Shown in pieces: positions 53,744-64,000 of a DNA stretch of 64,000 nt. Position 1 is the first letter of the stretch, and each line of letters starts with the position of its first letter. A program made the position numbers and the translations under genes. The DNA lies in the NCBI GenBank assembly GCA_039545275.1, contig BCHS01000001.1:2124169-2188168 (forward strand), in the 5' to 3' direction. The stretch comes from Pseudomicrostroma phylloplanum (taxonomy: Eukaryota; Basidiomycota; Exobasidiomycetes; Microstromatales). Under the pieces are notes generated by a model, which saw only the letters and a list, made by a program, of their open reading frames with translations, searched no databases and had not been told where the DNA came from.

Positions 53744-56423
53744 ATGCCAAACGGCTTCATCTCGCCAGACTGGCGCTACTTCAATACTTCTCTTCCCGAC
53801 TTCAATTGGCTCTCGGCCATCTCCCTGGCAGAGCACGAGCACGATGAAAGCAGCGGTCGTCCGCCCATCGAGCTACTGCGGGAGCACATCTCGCAGCCCT
53901 TTCGAATCCCCGTCTCCAAGGCCTGGATAGGTCAGATGGAGGCATCCATGGCGATCAAGTCGCTCTTGATCTCTCTGGCATGCGCTATCATATGGAGGCG
54001 ATGGAGTGAGATGAGCTTCTGGATATTCCGCAAGCAGGAGAGGAGAGATGGCGTGTTGCTCATACCGAATGCGGTTACTTGTGAGTATAGATCCACACTT
54101 GTGATCCCGCCGGCCGAATTCCGACGCTGATGCGATTGCTCCCTGCTGCAGCATTCATGGCTCTTGAACTTGTCTTTGGCTCCGTATGGATCGCTTACAC
54201 CATCGACCAGCTTCGAGTGGTACACGGCAAGGCCTCTCCCGTCCGACTGTTTGCTTGGCTGGGCTTGACGTGGCTGCCCTTGATTCAAGGCGCTTGGTTC
54301 GCCGGGTGGGGTACCTTCTTCGCGTCGCCTCTGCAGCCCGGAGGGAGCGCACTTGACACAGCTCCTCCAGAGAAGACCTCAAAGCTATTTCCCTCCCCGT
54401 TCAGAGGGCTGACTGCCCCTGCGCTGAACGCAATCATGGTGACTGTGCCATTGACGCAGGCATTGCTCATCTGTACCTTGACTGCACTGGCATCGATTCG
54501 TTGGAAAGTGAGTAGCAGCTAGGTGTATCCAATGTCGCTGCAAAGCTGATCCCTTCGTCGTGTGCTTGTACAGGTTGCCGTGGATCAATGGCAGATCCTG
54601 GACGACGAGCTAGCCTCACTCTTGGCGGCGGCTCGGTCTTCACGAGACCCCAGAGCATCTTTGCGGGTGACCGAGTCATTGAGGGACCAAGCGTTAGCTG
54701 TCTGGATTTCCGCAGACTCCGCCATAGGCTCCATGGAGCATGTCTTCTGGGCCTGGGTCGCATCGGCGGTGGCCTTTACCGCCTTCTATTCCATCACAGG
54801 AGGGACTCTTTTACTGCAACTCCGTCGCGAAGTGACGTACTTGAGGAGGGCCATGATCAACAGTGCCAAGTCTGCAGAGGGAGAGGCGAACGTCGCCCCG
54901 GTTGCAAAGCATGGGACTGCATTGATCAAGGACCGGAAAGTGCTAGGGTTTGTACCAAAACACTCCGACGCAGGTCATCTGGACGTTGCTGACAAACCGT
55001 GCTTGTTTCTGATCTTTGCCCCAGCATGCCCAAGGGCTTTTTCTGGCCAAGGACCAAAGGATCGAAAGCCGTCGAGAAGAGGACAAACTCACAGTCGCGT
55101 AGCAGCAGCTCTCGTCGGGCTAGATCGAGCCGCAATGCAAAGTACGAGACGATGAAGCGTGTCGTGCTGCTGATCGGCATCCAGGTGGGCTGTATCTCCG
55201 CTGCCGCCGCTGGCTTTTCTATCATAGCTTTGGCCATAGCTCTGGAGCTTCGCAGGTCGATTCGACTCCATTACTTCGATATGGTCTACATGATCGCCAA
55301 CCTCGTAGCAGCCTGGACCGCTTGTATCTTTGGGGGTGCCAGTGAGTGAGAAGAGCTGAATAGTCCTGATAGTCGGCATCACTGACCTCGTCGTGGTCAT
55401 GTCCCACCAGTCTTCTTTGCCATCACTGCCCGTACGTTTGAGTTCTTGACCGACATTGTCGTTGCCGCTGCGCGGGGCAGTCCCCTGGCCTATCGCAGCC
55501 GACGTGGTACTCAAGACGAGACTGTGGAGAAGGGCTCTGGCTTTCATCAGGACAGCAAGCGTAGTGAGCAAGCGCTACACGGCAAGAAAAAGCCAATCTC
55601 GGCCAGACTGGGTCTCTCGGCGCCCTTCTCTGGTCGAGCGACATTCGGAAGGCACTCGTTGAGTGTGCCAAGGGGCCATCTGCAAATGGACGACTCGATC
55701 ATTGTCGGCACCGAAGGTTCGGACGGCAAGCCCAGAGTCTCGTTCGCCGGCGAAGCTGCCACAATACCTGCACCGAAGGACGCCAGACCCCCTGCACCGG
55801 CCAAGAAAGGCAAGTGGGGTCGCCGAGGGCTACTCGGGATGCCCTCTGCTGATCGAAGCGTATGGCAAGATGACTCGATCATTCTCGACGTGCATGACGG
55901 CCAAAGATGCCAGGAAGAGCTACGTGAGACTGGACGAGCTGTGATAGCCCCTCGTAGTCTCGGCGACAATCGAGGTAGATCCGGCAGTGTCGGCAGTAAT
56001 GAGACGCTGCAGTATCGGGTGGTGGAAGACCTCAGGCGAGGACTCACACCACCTCCACGGAGGCCGAGTTCTATCCGCATGGACAAGCGGCAGGTGGTTG
56101 CAGACACTCCGAGGCGAATCAACCAAGCTCTGGAGTCCTCGTCTTCCCGGTGCTACCAGCCAAGCGGTCTGCGATCTCCTGACTCGGCCCATACTCGCAA
56201 GATTGGCTCGCCGGCTAGCCCCTTCGAGGCGCACGTCGGTGACCAGGAAGGATTCTCGAATGACGGATGCTACGACCCGCTTGGAGCTGGCCAATTGAGC
56301 CGGGTCCAGTCGAAAGCTAGCCTAGGAGCTGGCTACGATGTCGAGTACGTGCGAGGTTCTGCACAGAGGAGCGCATCCCTGCGCTCCTGTCAGACGGGCA
56401 AAGGGTCGAGCTTTGACGCGTAA
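53744..56423 (+). CDS. Seven-transmembrane protein with long cytoplasmic tail, unknown function
   Basis: Five exons (53744-54080, 54152-54507, 54574-54947, 55025-55341, 55411-56423) encode 798 residues. Seven hydrophobic segments lie at about 62-85, 113-135, 145-170, 205-230, 287-310, 400-430 and 438-475. A polar N-terminus with one N-glycosylation site (NTS) precedes them and a Ser/Arg/Pro-rich tail of about 320 residues follows. The loop between segments 5 and 6 is long and basic. This is GPCR-like topology, but I see no motif of a known fungal receptor class (no Ste2/Ste3, Gpr1 or cAR signature). The tail repeats a DDSII motif twice (QMDDSIIVGTEG and QDDSIILDVHDG). The third intron uses an unusual GTTTGT donor. 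Transporter or receptor cannot be decided by eye. Confidence 0.75.
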
Positions 56424-57151
56424 GAGGCATGTACGCATGTGTATGTGTGTGAGGATATGCCGGGCTTATAGAAGTGACTTTGCAGGCTGCGGCATGTCTT
56501 GTGACCGATGTGATCAGTCGTCCATACGTTGAATCTACATGAACAGCATCAGGCGTGGCCCCGGAATCTGGTGCGTGTGCGTGTGTGCGCATGGCCTGGC
56601 CTGGCGTGGACCCCTGTTGCCCGCCTCGGCCTCGAGCGCCGCGGAGAGCAGATGCCCCGCTTTTCACACTCCGCCGGCATACACCCTTCCTTGGTTCGGC
56701 AAGAGGTGAGTTGCGTGCGTTGCGTGCATGGCCCGCCTGCGAGCCCAGCTGTTGTTGCTGCTGCTCCCCACGTCGTCGTGCTCTCTAGTCTATCCTCGTC
56801 GTCCTCCTCCTTCCCATCCAACTTGCGAGGCTCTGATATCAGTACCATCCCCACAGCGTGTACTTCCAACGGCAGAAATCGTGTCTACCCAGACGACGCC
56901 GTGTCTGGGAGCCGCTCATCTTCTTCCTCCCTGCGAGCTGGCCTCCCCGCGTCTCATCCGTCATTCTGCATCCCGAAGGGAGCGGCATTGCAAGACCGTA
57001 TTCACCCTCGTGAGGCCGCCGTCGCAAATCAACCTTCTGCGCCAATCCACACCTCAGACATGGGCGTCTGCTCAGACTAGATGCTGCGAGCCAAGCTACC
57101 GGGATCTCTGCTTCAATCTATCTGCTCTCAGCTGCTCTTAGCTAGTCATCC
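56424..57151. other. Intergenic region
   Basis: This has GT/GC-rich and pyrimidine-rich tracts (TGTGTGCGCATG near 56580; TCGTCGTCCTCC near 56800). It holds the promoter of the next gene and no supportable coding sequence. Confidence 0.45.
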
Positions 57152-59752
57152 ATGGCATTCCCTCTCCCACCGATATCATACCCTCGGATGGATCCGGTCA
57201 TAGCCTCGCTCCGATCAACGTTGGGCCGACTGCAGTCGCAAGTTGCGCCGACTACATCTTACCTTTCAGGGTCTCTCTTGGCCAGTCTCGACGCCCTCTC
57301 CTCCCGCTTGCCTTCGTCCCAAACACTCGAAGCAGAAGCTCGCAAACATCTAGCAGCTACACTGAGTTTGGCTCGAGCTGCAGGAGCCCATTCATCCGAT
57401 GTGCTGAGTGCTGCGCGCAAGAGAGAGGCTGGATATGTAAAGGTCATTGAGAAGTGGTACCCAGCCGCCATCGAAGGCTGGGCTGATTTCGAGAAAAAGG
57501 TCTTCCTATTAAGCAATGGGACGTTGGAGGGTGCTTTGCTCAGGGGAATCGTAGCTGGGCTAGGTGAGTCGCTCCTCACACAGGCAGGGTAGCTCCTGTC
57601 TCTGCTTTCTGACAGTGCGGACCAGCTCCTCCCCCCTTCCTTAGCCATTCTCCTCCTCTCCCTCGCCCTGATCTCGGCCAAGAGGCGAAGGTCTGCATCT
57701 GGCTCATACCAAAAGCAGCCGTCGGTGATGTCCGCCCTAAGCCAGACAGAGTCATCTACGTCAGAGGCCGACTCATCGTATACATCGGAAGATGACACCG
57801 AGGACGACCTTCCCAATCGACCCTCGACCGCCTTTAGGCGCTCAACTTCTCCCCTTGGCAGAAGCGGCCAGTCTCCTGCTGGTCGTGCGTCAAGACACTT
57901 TGCAGTGGGCTCTGCTTCCAAGCGAGCCGACAAGAGATCCAGTCTGATCAGGATTACATCATCCGATCCCAGCTCTAGTCTGTGCCATATGCCGGTGGAG
58001 CTCGATCTGCTATCGCCAACTTCCTCCTCTTCCGCTCAGAGGAGCTCTTCGCCCAGTCAGGCAGCCGCGCTCGCCGTCTTGAAGAGGCGGAGGAAGAGAA
58101 TGGGCGTCAGAGTCATCAACAGCGATTTGACACCATTGGGAGATGAGATTGCAGCCATACTGGCGAAAGATTCGGACACAGGAGAGGAAGGAGGCGAAAG
58201 TCCACGACTGCCTAGATCTGCGCTCGAATTGGACGCTTCCACAGATGGCCAGAGAGGTCAAACTCTGGTGGAAGACGATCAAGGCCAATCAAGCCACCTA
58301 ACGGCCTCGAGTCCAGCTGTTCGGGCTCCGTCACCGCTCAAGAAAGCGGTCAGTAATCGACCGCCTATGCGAGTCAAGCGCTCTCCATCTCCACTGCCAC
58401 CAGACGCACCTGAGCCAATCCCAGAGCGCAACTCTTCCTACCACAAGCTCAACGGAGTTGTTCAGGCTATCAAGCCCAGAGTTGTCGGTGGTGACAGGAC
58501 TGACGCCCCACCCAGCATCTTGAGGAAGAAGAGTCAAGTCTGGAGTGACCGCATTGCCGAAGAGGCGGAGGCGTCAGGTGCGACGATGTCGAGGAATGGC
58601 AGCCGCAACAGCGCCAATCAGGACATCAGCGAAGGAGCAGCAGTGCAAGCAACCCCCACATCTGCGCCTCGGACCGCTCAACGATCTTCGTCTGGTTCCA
58701 ACATAGAAGCATGGCGATCATCGACACTCATCGTGGCTCCTCGATCTCTTCAATCACCCGAGGACAAGATTAAGACCTTGAAGGCAATCAAGCTAACTGA
58801 ACCCGACTGGGCGCCCTATGTGACAATCCATGAGAGGGCCCGGGAGAGGGTAGAGAAGAAGCGCGAGAAAGATGCAGCCAAGAAGAGATCTCTCTTGCAA
58901 TCTGCTAGCGCTGGTAGCACAAAGAAGGCCGCTCTCACGAGTCCATCTGGGAGTGTGAAGAGAAGAGAGTCTATCAGAAGGAGGCGAGAGGAGCTTCGCC
59001 TCCGTGCGATGGGCGAGGAAGAGGACGGCGCCGGCGATGGTGGCGAGCTGGCCTACTCTTCTCACCACTCTCCAAGTGGTGACGATGAGCATGCTGCCCA
59101 AGAAATCATCGGGAACGGGTCTCGTGCGATGGACAAATCCAGAGGCTCTGGCTCCGGGTCGGGATCGACGACGCCGCGGCGGCGCAGCTCTAACGGTAGC
59201 CAACATCAATCCAGCCGATTTGGCATGTCGGTCCTCTCCCCATCTCCTTCTGCCCAAGGGGTGAATCGCAGCACCGAGCCCGACGAGGCAGGAGGAGCCC
59301 CTGCCGACGCGGATGCCGAGTCGGACTTCTGGTTTGAGCGCTACATCCCATCTACTGCTGCTGCAGGCAGAGACTGGGACTGGCGCAAGCGGCGTGCACG
59401 CGTGCGGGCTGAGGCGGAAGCGCAACACAACACGGGCTTTATAGAGAGCTTGCGTGCAAAGGTGGACGAGGATGGAGATGAGAGCTACACCATGGACCTT
59501 GATGGGCAAGGCGTGCCCGGAGGCGAAGACGATGCCCACGGTGTCGGTGCTGCAGGAAGCGGCGGCGGCGGCGCAGCAGCGACAGGAGCCGCAGGCAGTA
59601 GTGGGCAGTATGTCATCAATGGGCACGTCTTCTCCCACGGCCTTGTGGGAACTTCACTAGGCTACACACCTAGCGGAGGAGCCCGTGCTTCGCCCTCGGG
59701 CGGGGCATCGAGGAACAGCCCTGTGGGTGGGTCGAGGGAGAGGCGGAGATAG
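57152..59752 (+). CDS. Single-pass membrane protein with long disordered tail, unknown function
   Basis: Two exons (57152-57563 and 57645-59752, intron 81 nt) encode 839 residues. The N-terminal about 135 residues are helical (ARKHLAATLSLARAA, ADFEKKVFLLSNGTLEGALL). One membrane segment, GLAILLLSLALISA, is then created across the splice junction (about 136-150) and followed by KRRR. The acceptor TTAG at 57641-57644 is used because it alone restores both frame and this segment. The remaining about 690 residues are Ser/Pro/Arg-rich. They include one charged, conserved-looking block near 360-400 (LTEPDWAPYVTIHERARE followed by a Lys/Arg/Glu helix) and FWFERYIPS near 530. The N-terminus is perilipin-like in feel only; I do not assign a family. 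Confidence 0.7.
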
Positions 59753-60212
59753 TGTAGCCGCTGCGTATCCTTCCCTAGATTTACGACGCTTGGGACCGGA
59801 CAGTCGACTGCAGCATTTGACCTCTGAACAATCTTTAGGAGCTGTCCCGGTAGCGCAAGCTGCCTGCTGACATTGTCCCTCTCTTCATCTCAGTATGTAC
59901 TCCATATTACCATATAATTGAATGTCTGCGACGCACCTTCTTTGCCTGCCATGAAGACCATGATCGATGACTCGCCATTGTCCAGTCGCAGCTGTATGAC
60001 TCCTTCGAAATCGTACGAAGGTGGAGAGCTTACCCAAGCCAAAGTGAGCGGAGTGCCAATTGCGGGCGTGAGCAGGGGCCACCTTTGCGAAGAAGTGCCT
60101 ACTCCCTCCGCTTCATCTTCTACCAAGATTCCATTCCAGACGATTGTCTTCCTCTTCTTCTCTCTTCCCTTTCCTTTCTCCTTTACCTTTTACTTTCTGC
60201 CCGACCTCTGTG
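59753..60212. other. Intergenic region before the NRPS-like gene
   Basis: A pyrimidine-rich leader (CTTCCTCTTCTTCTC type) precedes the ATG. No gene is visible. Confidence 0.45.
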
Positions 60213-63200
60213 ATGGTCGCGCCGCAGCCCAACGGCACCTCCGCTCCTTCCCACGCTGAGACCTCGAGCTCCCTCTCCTCCTCCTCCTCCACTTCCGCCG
60301 CTTCCACCACTCCCTACCTCACACTCAACATCCCTCAAGCCCTCTCCCTCCCCGAGCCCCAAGCACCCGAGAAGAAGCGCTACAATTCCGTTTGGGACCT
60401 CTTTTTGCATCGGGCTCAGCATGGGCTTAAGGATCAAGTTGCGGCCGGATTCGCCGAGCTCCATGAGGAAACAGGAGATGATGTGGGAGAGTGGGCGTGT
60501 AGTAATCTGAGTGAGTGAGGACGCTGCTGAAGTACTTACGAGGCATGTGCTCACACAGCTTGGCATGGCACTCGTCACTCGTCTGATCCATCTCATACAG
60601 CATATGGCCAGCTGCCTGGTATCGCCTACCGTCTAGCATCCTCCCTACGGCCACGGCTCGAAGCTGCCTCTTCCAAAGTCTCGCCCGCCGATCCAGCTCT
60701 TGCGCCCCTGAGCCCAACGCCGACAGTCGCCATTCTTTGTCCGTCTGGGCTCGACTTCGTCGCATATACCCTGGCGGTATGGTCCCTCGGCTTTGCGCTG
60801 CTACCCATTGCAGTGGGCACAACAAAGGAAGGGGCCAAGAATCTCGTTGAGAAGACGGGAGCTTGCGCCATCCTCACACATCACAGCCAGAAGAGCGTCA
60901 CAATTGAGCTCGCACAGCTCTTCGAGGACGAAAAGAAGCAAGCTCCGCAGACCATTGATATCCAAGATACCCACGACCTCGTCTCGGAGTCAACATCATC
61001 CGCCGAAGCCTCTCCTGTACAACCTCTCTTCACTTCTGGCCCGGATTCGGTTCTCATCATCTTCCACTCTTCCGGCTCTACCGGGCTCCCCAAGCCCATC
61101 TACCATATCAACAACTTCTGGTCCTTTAGTACCACTGCTGCGTACGGAACAGACTTTGGCGCGTATACCACTACTCCGCTCTACCACGGCGGCATGTCCG
61201 ATTTCCTGAGGGCCCTTCAAGCAGGCTCGTCTCTTTTCTTTCATCCCCTCGTCGGCTCCAGTAGCAACACCCTCAGCGTGGAAGCTATTCTGGCTGGCTA
61301 CAATGCATGCACTCCGATGACGCATGTACCGATCAAATACTTTCTCTCCGTGCCATTCATATTGGAAATGCTTTCCAAGGATCCTTCCGGCCTGAAGTAC
61401 CTAGCCAGCATGGAGCTCGTCTCGACCGGTGGAGCTCCTCTGCCCTCGAATGTGGGGGACTATCTCGTTCAAAATGGCGTTCCGATCGTCTCTCGCCTCG
61501 GCTCATCCGAGTGTGGATTCCTCATGAGCTCATACCGCGACTTCAAGAAGGACAAGGAGTGGAGCTGGCTGCGGGTGGAGGACCCCGTGACGCGCTCCTT
61601 GTTGGACTTCAAAGAGGACAAGGACAACGAGGGGCTATTCGAGCTTGTCGTCACGGGCAAATGGCCCACAAAGCTTCTTTCCAACGCAGCCGACAAGGCT
61701 TTCTCCACCGAGGACTTGTACTCTAGACACGAAGAGCACGATAACTGGTACAAATACGCCACAAGAGTCGATGACACGCTCGTGCTGCTCAATGGCAAGA
61801 AGTTCGCAGCTGGCTTGATCGAGAGCAGGCTGAAACAGAGCGAGCTGGTGCAAGACTCTGTGGTGTTCGGGTCGAATCGAGCGCTAGTGGGAGCGGTGGT
61901 CATGCCTGCAAATCGCAGGGAACACGCTGGTGATTTGTCTCCTGACGAGAAGTACGACTATCTGCAAGCGCTCTCACCTCACATCGAGGCAATCAACAAG
62001 TCCCTTCCAAGTCACGCACGCCTGACAACGGGACTTATCCACGTGGCAGATGAGAGTCTTGCTGCGTCTATACCGCGTAGCTCGAAGGGGACTTTGCAGC
62101 GAGGCCATGCCTACCGCCAGCTTTCGCCGCTATTCGACGAGACCTATTCGCGCTTTGAACAGGGTGAGATCGAGGGCTATCCAAATAGACAAAGGCTGCA
62201 GGGCGATGACCTGCGAGACTTTCTGGCGAAACTGGTGGGGAAGATCTTGCGCACGGACGGCGGCAAGATCGAACCAGATCTAGACTTTTATAAGGCGGGA
62301 ATGGACTCCATCTCCTCGGTGCGCATCAAAGCTGCTGTGCATCAGCATCTTGACCTCGGACTTGACGAGAGCAAGCAGAGGAGGCGACTGGACACAAGGA
62401 ACGTCTACGAACATCCTACCGTCACGGAGCTCGCTGCATTCTTGGAAGACTTGAGCTCAGGGGAACATACCGCGGGTCGGTCTGTGACGGAAGAGATGCA
62501 GACTATGGTCGACAGGTACGCTAAGGCGCTCCCAGCTTTCAAGCCACGATCGAACACGAGCGGGCCTCGTGTCGCCATTCTCACAGGCGCAACCGGAGCG
62601 CTAGGGTCTCATCTGCTCTTGACGCTTCTCTCCTCGGGAGAGGTCGACAAGGTCCTCTGTCTGGTTAGAGCTTCATCGGATCTCGCGGCATTGCAACGAG
62701 TGAAAGACTCCATCTCCACTCGCCGGCTCAAAGAAGAGATGGAAGACAAGTGGGATGCAGTAGCTTGCTTTGCAGCTGATCTGAGCGACGCCGCCGAGCT
62801 CGGTATCTCCAAGACGCAAGTCTCAAGCTCTGACTCAGACCAAGCAGGCTTCTGGTCGACTGTGGCCTCAGCAAGTACATTACAGGTTGTGCATGCGGCC
62901 TGGTCAGTCAACTTTGCGCTATCCCTCAAGTCGTTCGAGGCAGACAACATCGCCGGTCTCGCCAATCTGCTCAGCTTCTCGCTTCAGAATGGTGTCCGAT
63001 CGTTCGTCTTTTGCTCTTCTATCGCGTCAGTGTTGGCTCAGAAGTCCAAAGAGGTACGGGAAGAGCCCTCGAGCGATCCAACTGATGCAGGCGCCGTTGG
63101 CTACTCGCAGTCTAAGTGGGTCGCAGAAGGTATCTGCTCGCGCGCTTCGGCAAGCTCTGGTTCTGAGAGCGGCATGTCTGTCTCAGTAGCTCGGCTAGGC

Positions 63201-63755
63201 CAGCTCGCATCGGACTCAGCGCACGGCGTGTGGAACGAAAGCGAAGCATGGCCTTTGATGGTTCGCACGGCGAAGGAGATCGGCAAGCTGCCTCAGATCG
63301 AGCAGCCGGTAGACTGGCTGCCAGTCGATGTAGCCGCTCGAACTCTCACTGAGCTTGTCCTCCAGCCCGCTGGCTCAAAGGAAGCTGTAATCTACCATGT
63401 GCTCCTGCCTGTCGATGCAATGCGCAGCCAAGACATTCCAGACTGGGAGGACTTCCTGGACTGGTTGCAGCAAGGAGACGATCACTACGAGGGCTTGACC
63501 TTTGACGCAGTCCCACTCAATGAGTGGCTGCAGGACATCGAGCGGAAAGGAAGCTCAGCCGTTCGTGGTAGGACCTTGCTAGAGGGAATCTGGAGCAATT
63601 TGACACCCCAAGGATGCTCAAAAGGGGAGTCGGCCACCATCGATACGACTCGGGCGAGAGAAGTCTCGAAGACGCTACGCCAAGAAGGTAGAGCGCTCGA
63701 TAGAGCGACTATACGGAAGACTGTCAACGTGTGGAGACAGAGTGGGTTCCTCTAG
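60213..63755 (+). CDS. NRPS-like adenylate-forming reductase (A-T-R)
   Basis: Two exons (60213-60510 and 60601-63755, intron 90 nt) encode 1,150 residues. The adenylation domain (about 60-590) shows TYGQL restored across the intron, the AMP-binding loop HSSGSTGLPKP, STGGAPLP, LGSSECGF and NGKKFAAGLIES. The thiolation domain has DFYKAGMDSISSVRIKAAV, with the phosphopantetheine Ser at about 669. The reductase domain begins AILTGATGALGSHLLL (G762-x2-G765-x2-G768), with Y934-x3-K938 in GYSQSKW. Such enzymes activate a carboxylic acid, load it as a thioester and release it by NADPH reduction to an aldehyde. The start is supported by a signal-free polar N-terminus. It is shorter than Lys2 aminoadipate reductase, so a specialised aryl or small-acid reductase is more likely. 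Confidence 0.9.
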
Positions 63756-63924
63756 ACTTCGGAACAAGACAACGCGTTGCCCAAGAGGAGATCGGGGGGT
63801 AGTGCTTCGAATGTAGCAAGACTTCGGCAGGCTTCAGCAAGGACTGCACTTTACGGCGCGACTCGCAATGACGGAATCACGGGTGACCCGATCAGAGTGT
63901 GGTGTTATCGCAAAATCTAAATGT

Positions 63925-64000
63925 GGGTCTGTCATTGCAGTAGATAGGGTCTGAGGCTGAGGGAAGGGTTCCTGTGTGCCTTGGCTGGGTCTGTCATTGC
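63925..64000. repeat. 14-bp direct repeat, 62-bp spacing
   Basis: GGGTCTGTCATTGC occurs at 63925-63938 and again at 63987-64000, the very end of the window. It may be the start of a 62-base tandem array, but the next unit is not visible. Confidence 0.55.

Noticed and set aside
60213..63755. Lys2 aminoadipate reductase
   Set aside because: At 1,150 residues it is about 250 shorter than Lys2 and lacks its N-terminal extension.

Overview
The window is nuclear DNA from a GC-rich filamentous or yeast-like fungus. It has many short GT-AG introns (about 72-110 nt, usually with a GTGAGT donor), fungal housekeeping genes (SKI2, borealin/Nbl1, Tma17/Adc17, IBA57, HEM4) and many small secreted proteins. 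Gene structure and family content fit a basidiomycete, most likely a smut-related lineage (Ustilaginomycotina). That placement is an inference; nothing in the window names the species. I found 30 protein-coding genes and no convincing tRNA, rRNA, transposon or CRISPR.

Layout. 1-9.1 kb is housekeeping: SKI2 RNA helicase (3' end outside the window), a borealin-like chromosomal passenger protein in divergent orientation, a DUF3605 protein and a Tma17/Adc17-like proteasome-assembly chaperone. 9.4-17.0 kb holds two tandem paralogous membrane GT2 glycosyltransferases with an intron at the same place. 17.0-20.8 kb is a gene-poor stretch. 20.8-25.0 kb carries a pair of paralogous six-cysteine secreted proteins and a PAN-like secreted protein. 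27.1-37.5 kb contains a membrane-anchored GH16, a CPYC glutaredoxin, IBA57, a large disordered protein and a Cid1/Trf4-type nucleotidyltransferase.

38.3-53.2 kb is the most distinctive part. It holds ten small secreted proteins of 119-184 residues, interrupted by three metabolic genes: a XanA-like xanthine dioxygenase, a YCII-domain protein and uroporphyrinogen-III synthase. Five of the secreted proteins lie head-to-tail at 38.3-42.3 kb. Most share one plan: signal peptide, a short pro-like segment ending in a hydrophobic-x-x-Arg motif before a small or acidic residue, then a Lys/Arg-rich amphipathic segment next to a cysteine pair. Three of them also share a second conserved segment. I read this as a rapidly diverging tandem family of candidate effectors or antimicrobial-type peptides, and it is the best candidate here for an undescribed system.

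53.7-63.8 kb returns to larger genes: a seven-transmembrane protein with a long cytoplasmic tail, a single-pass membrane protein with a long disordered tail, and an NRPS-like adenylation-thiolation-reductase enzyme.

Gene models were built by hand from reading frames and splice signals. In every multi-exon gene except the truncated SKI2 the summed exon length is a multiple of three and ends at the stop codon. No database search was possible, so family names rest on recognised motifs.
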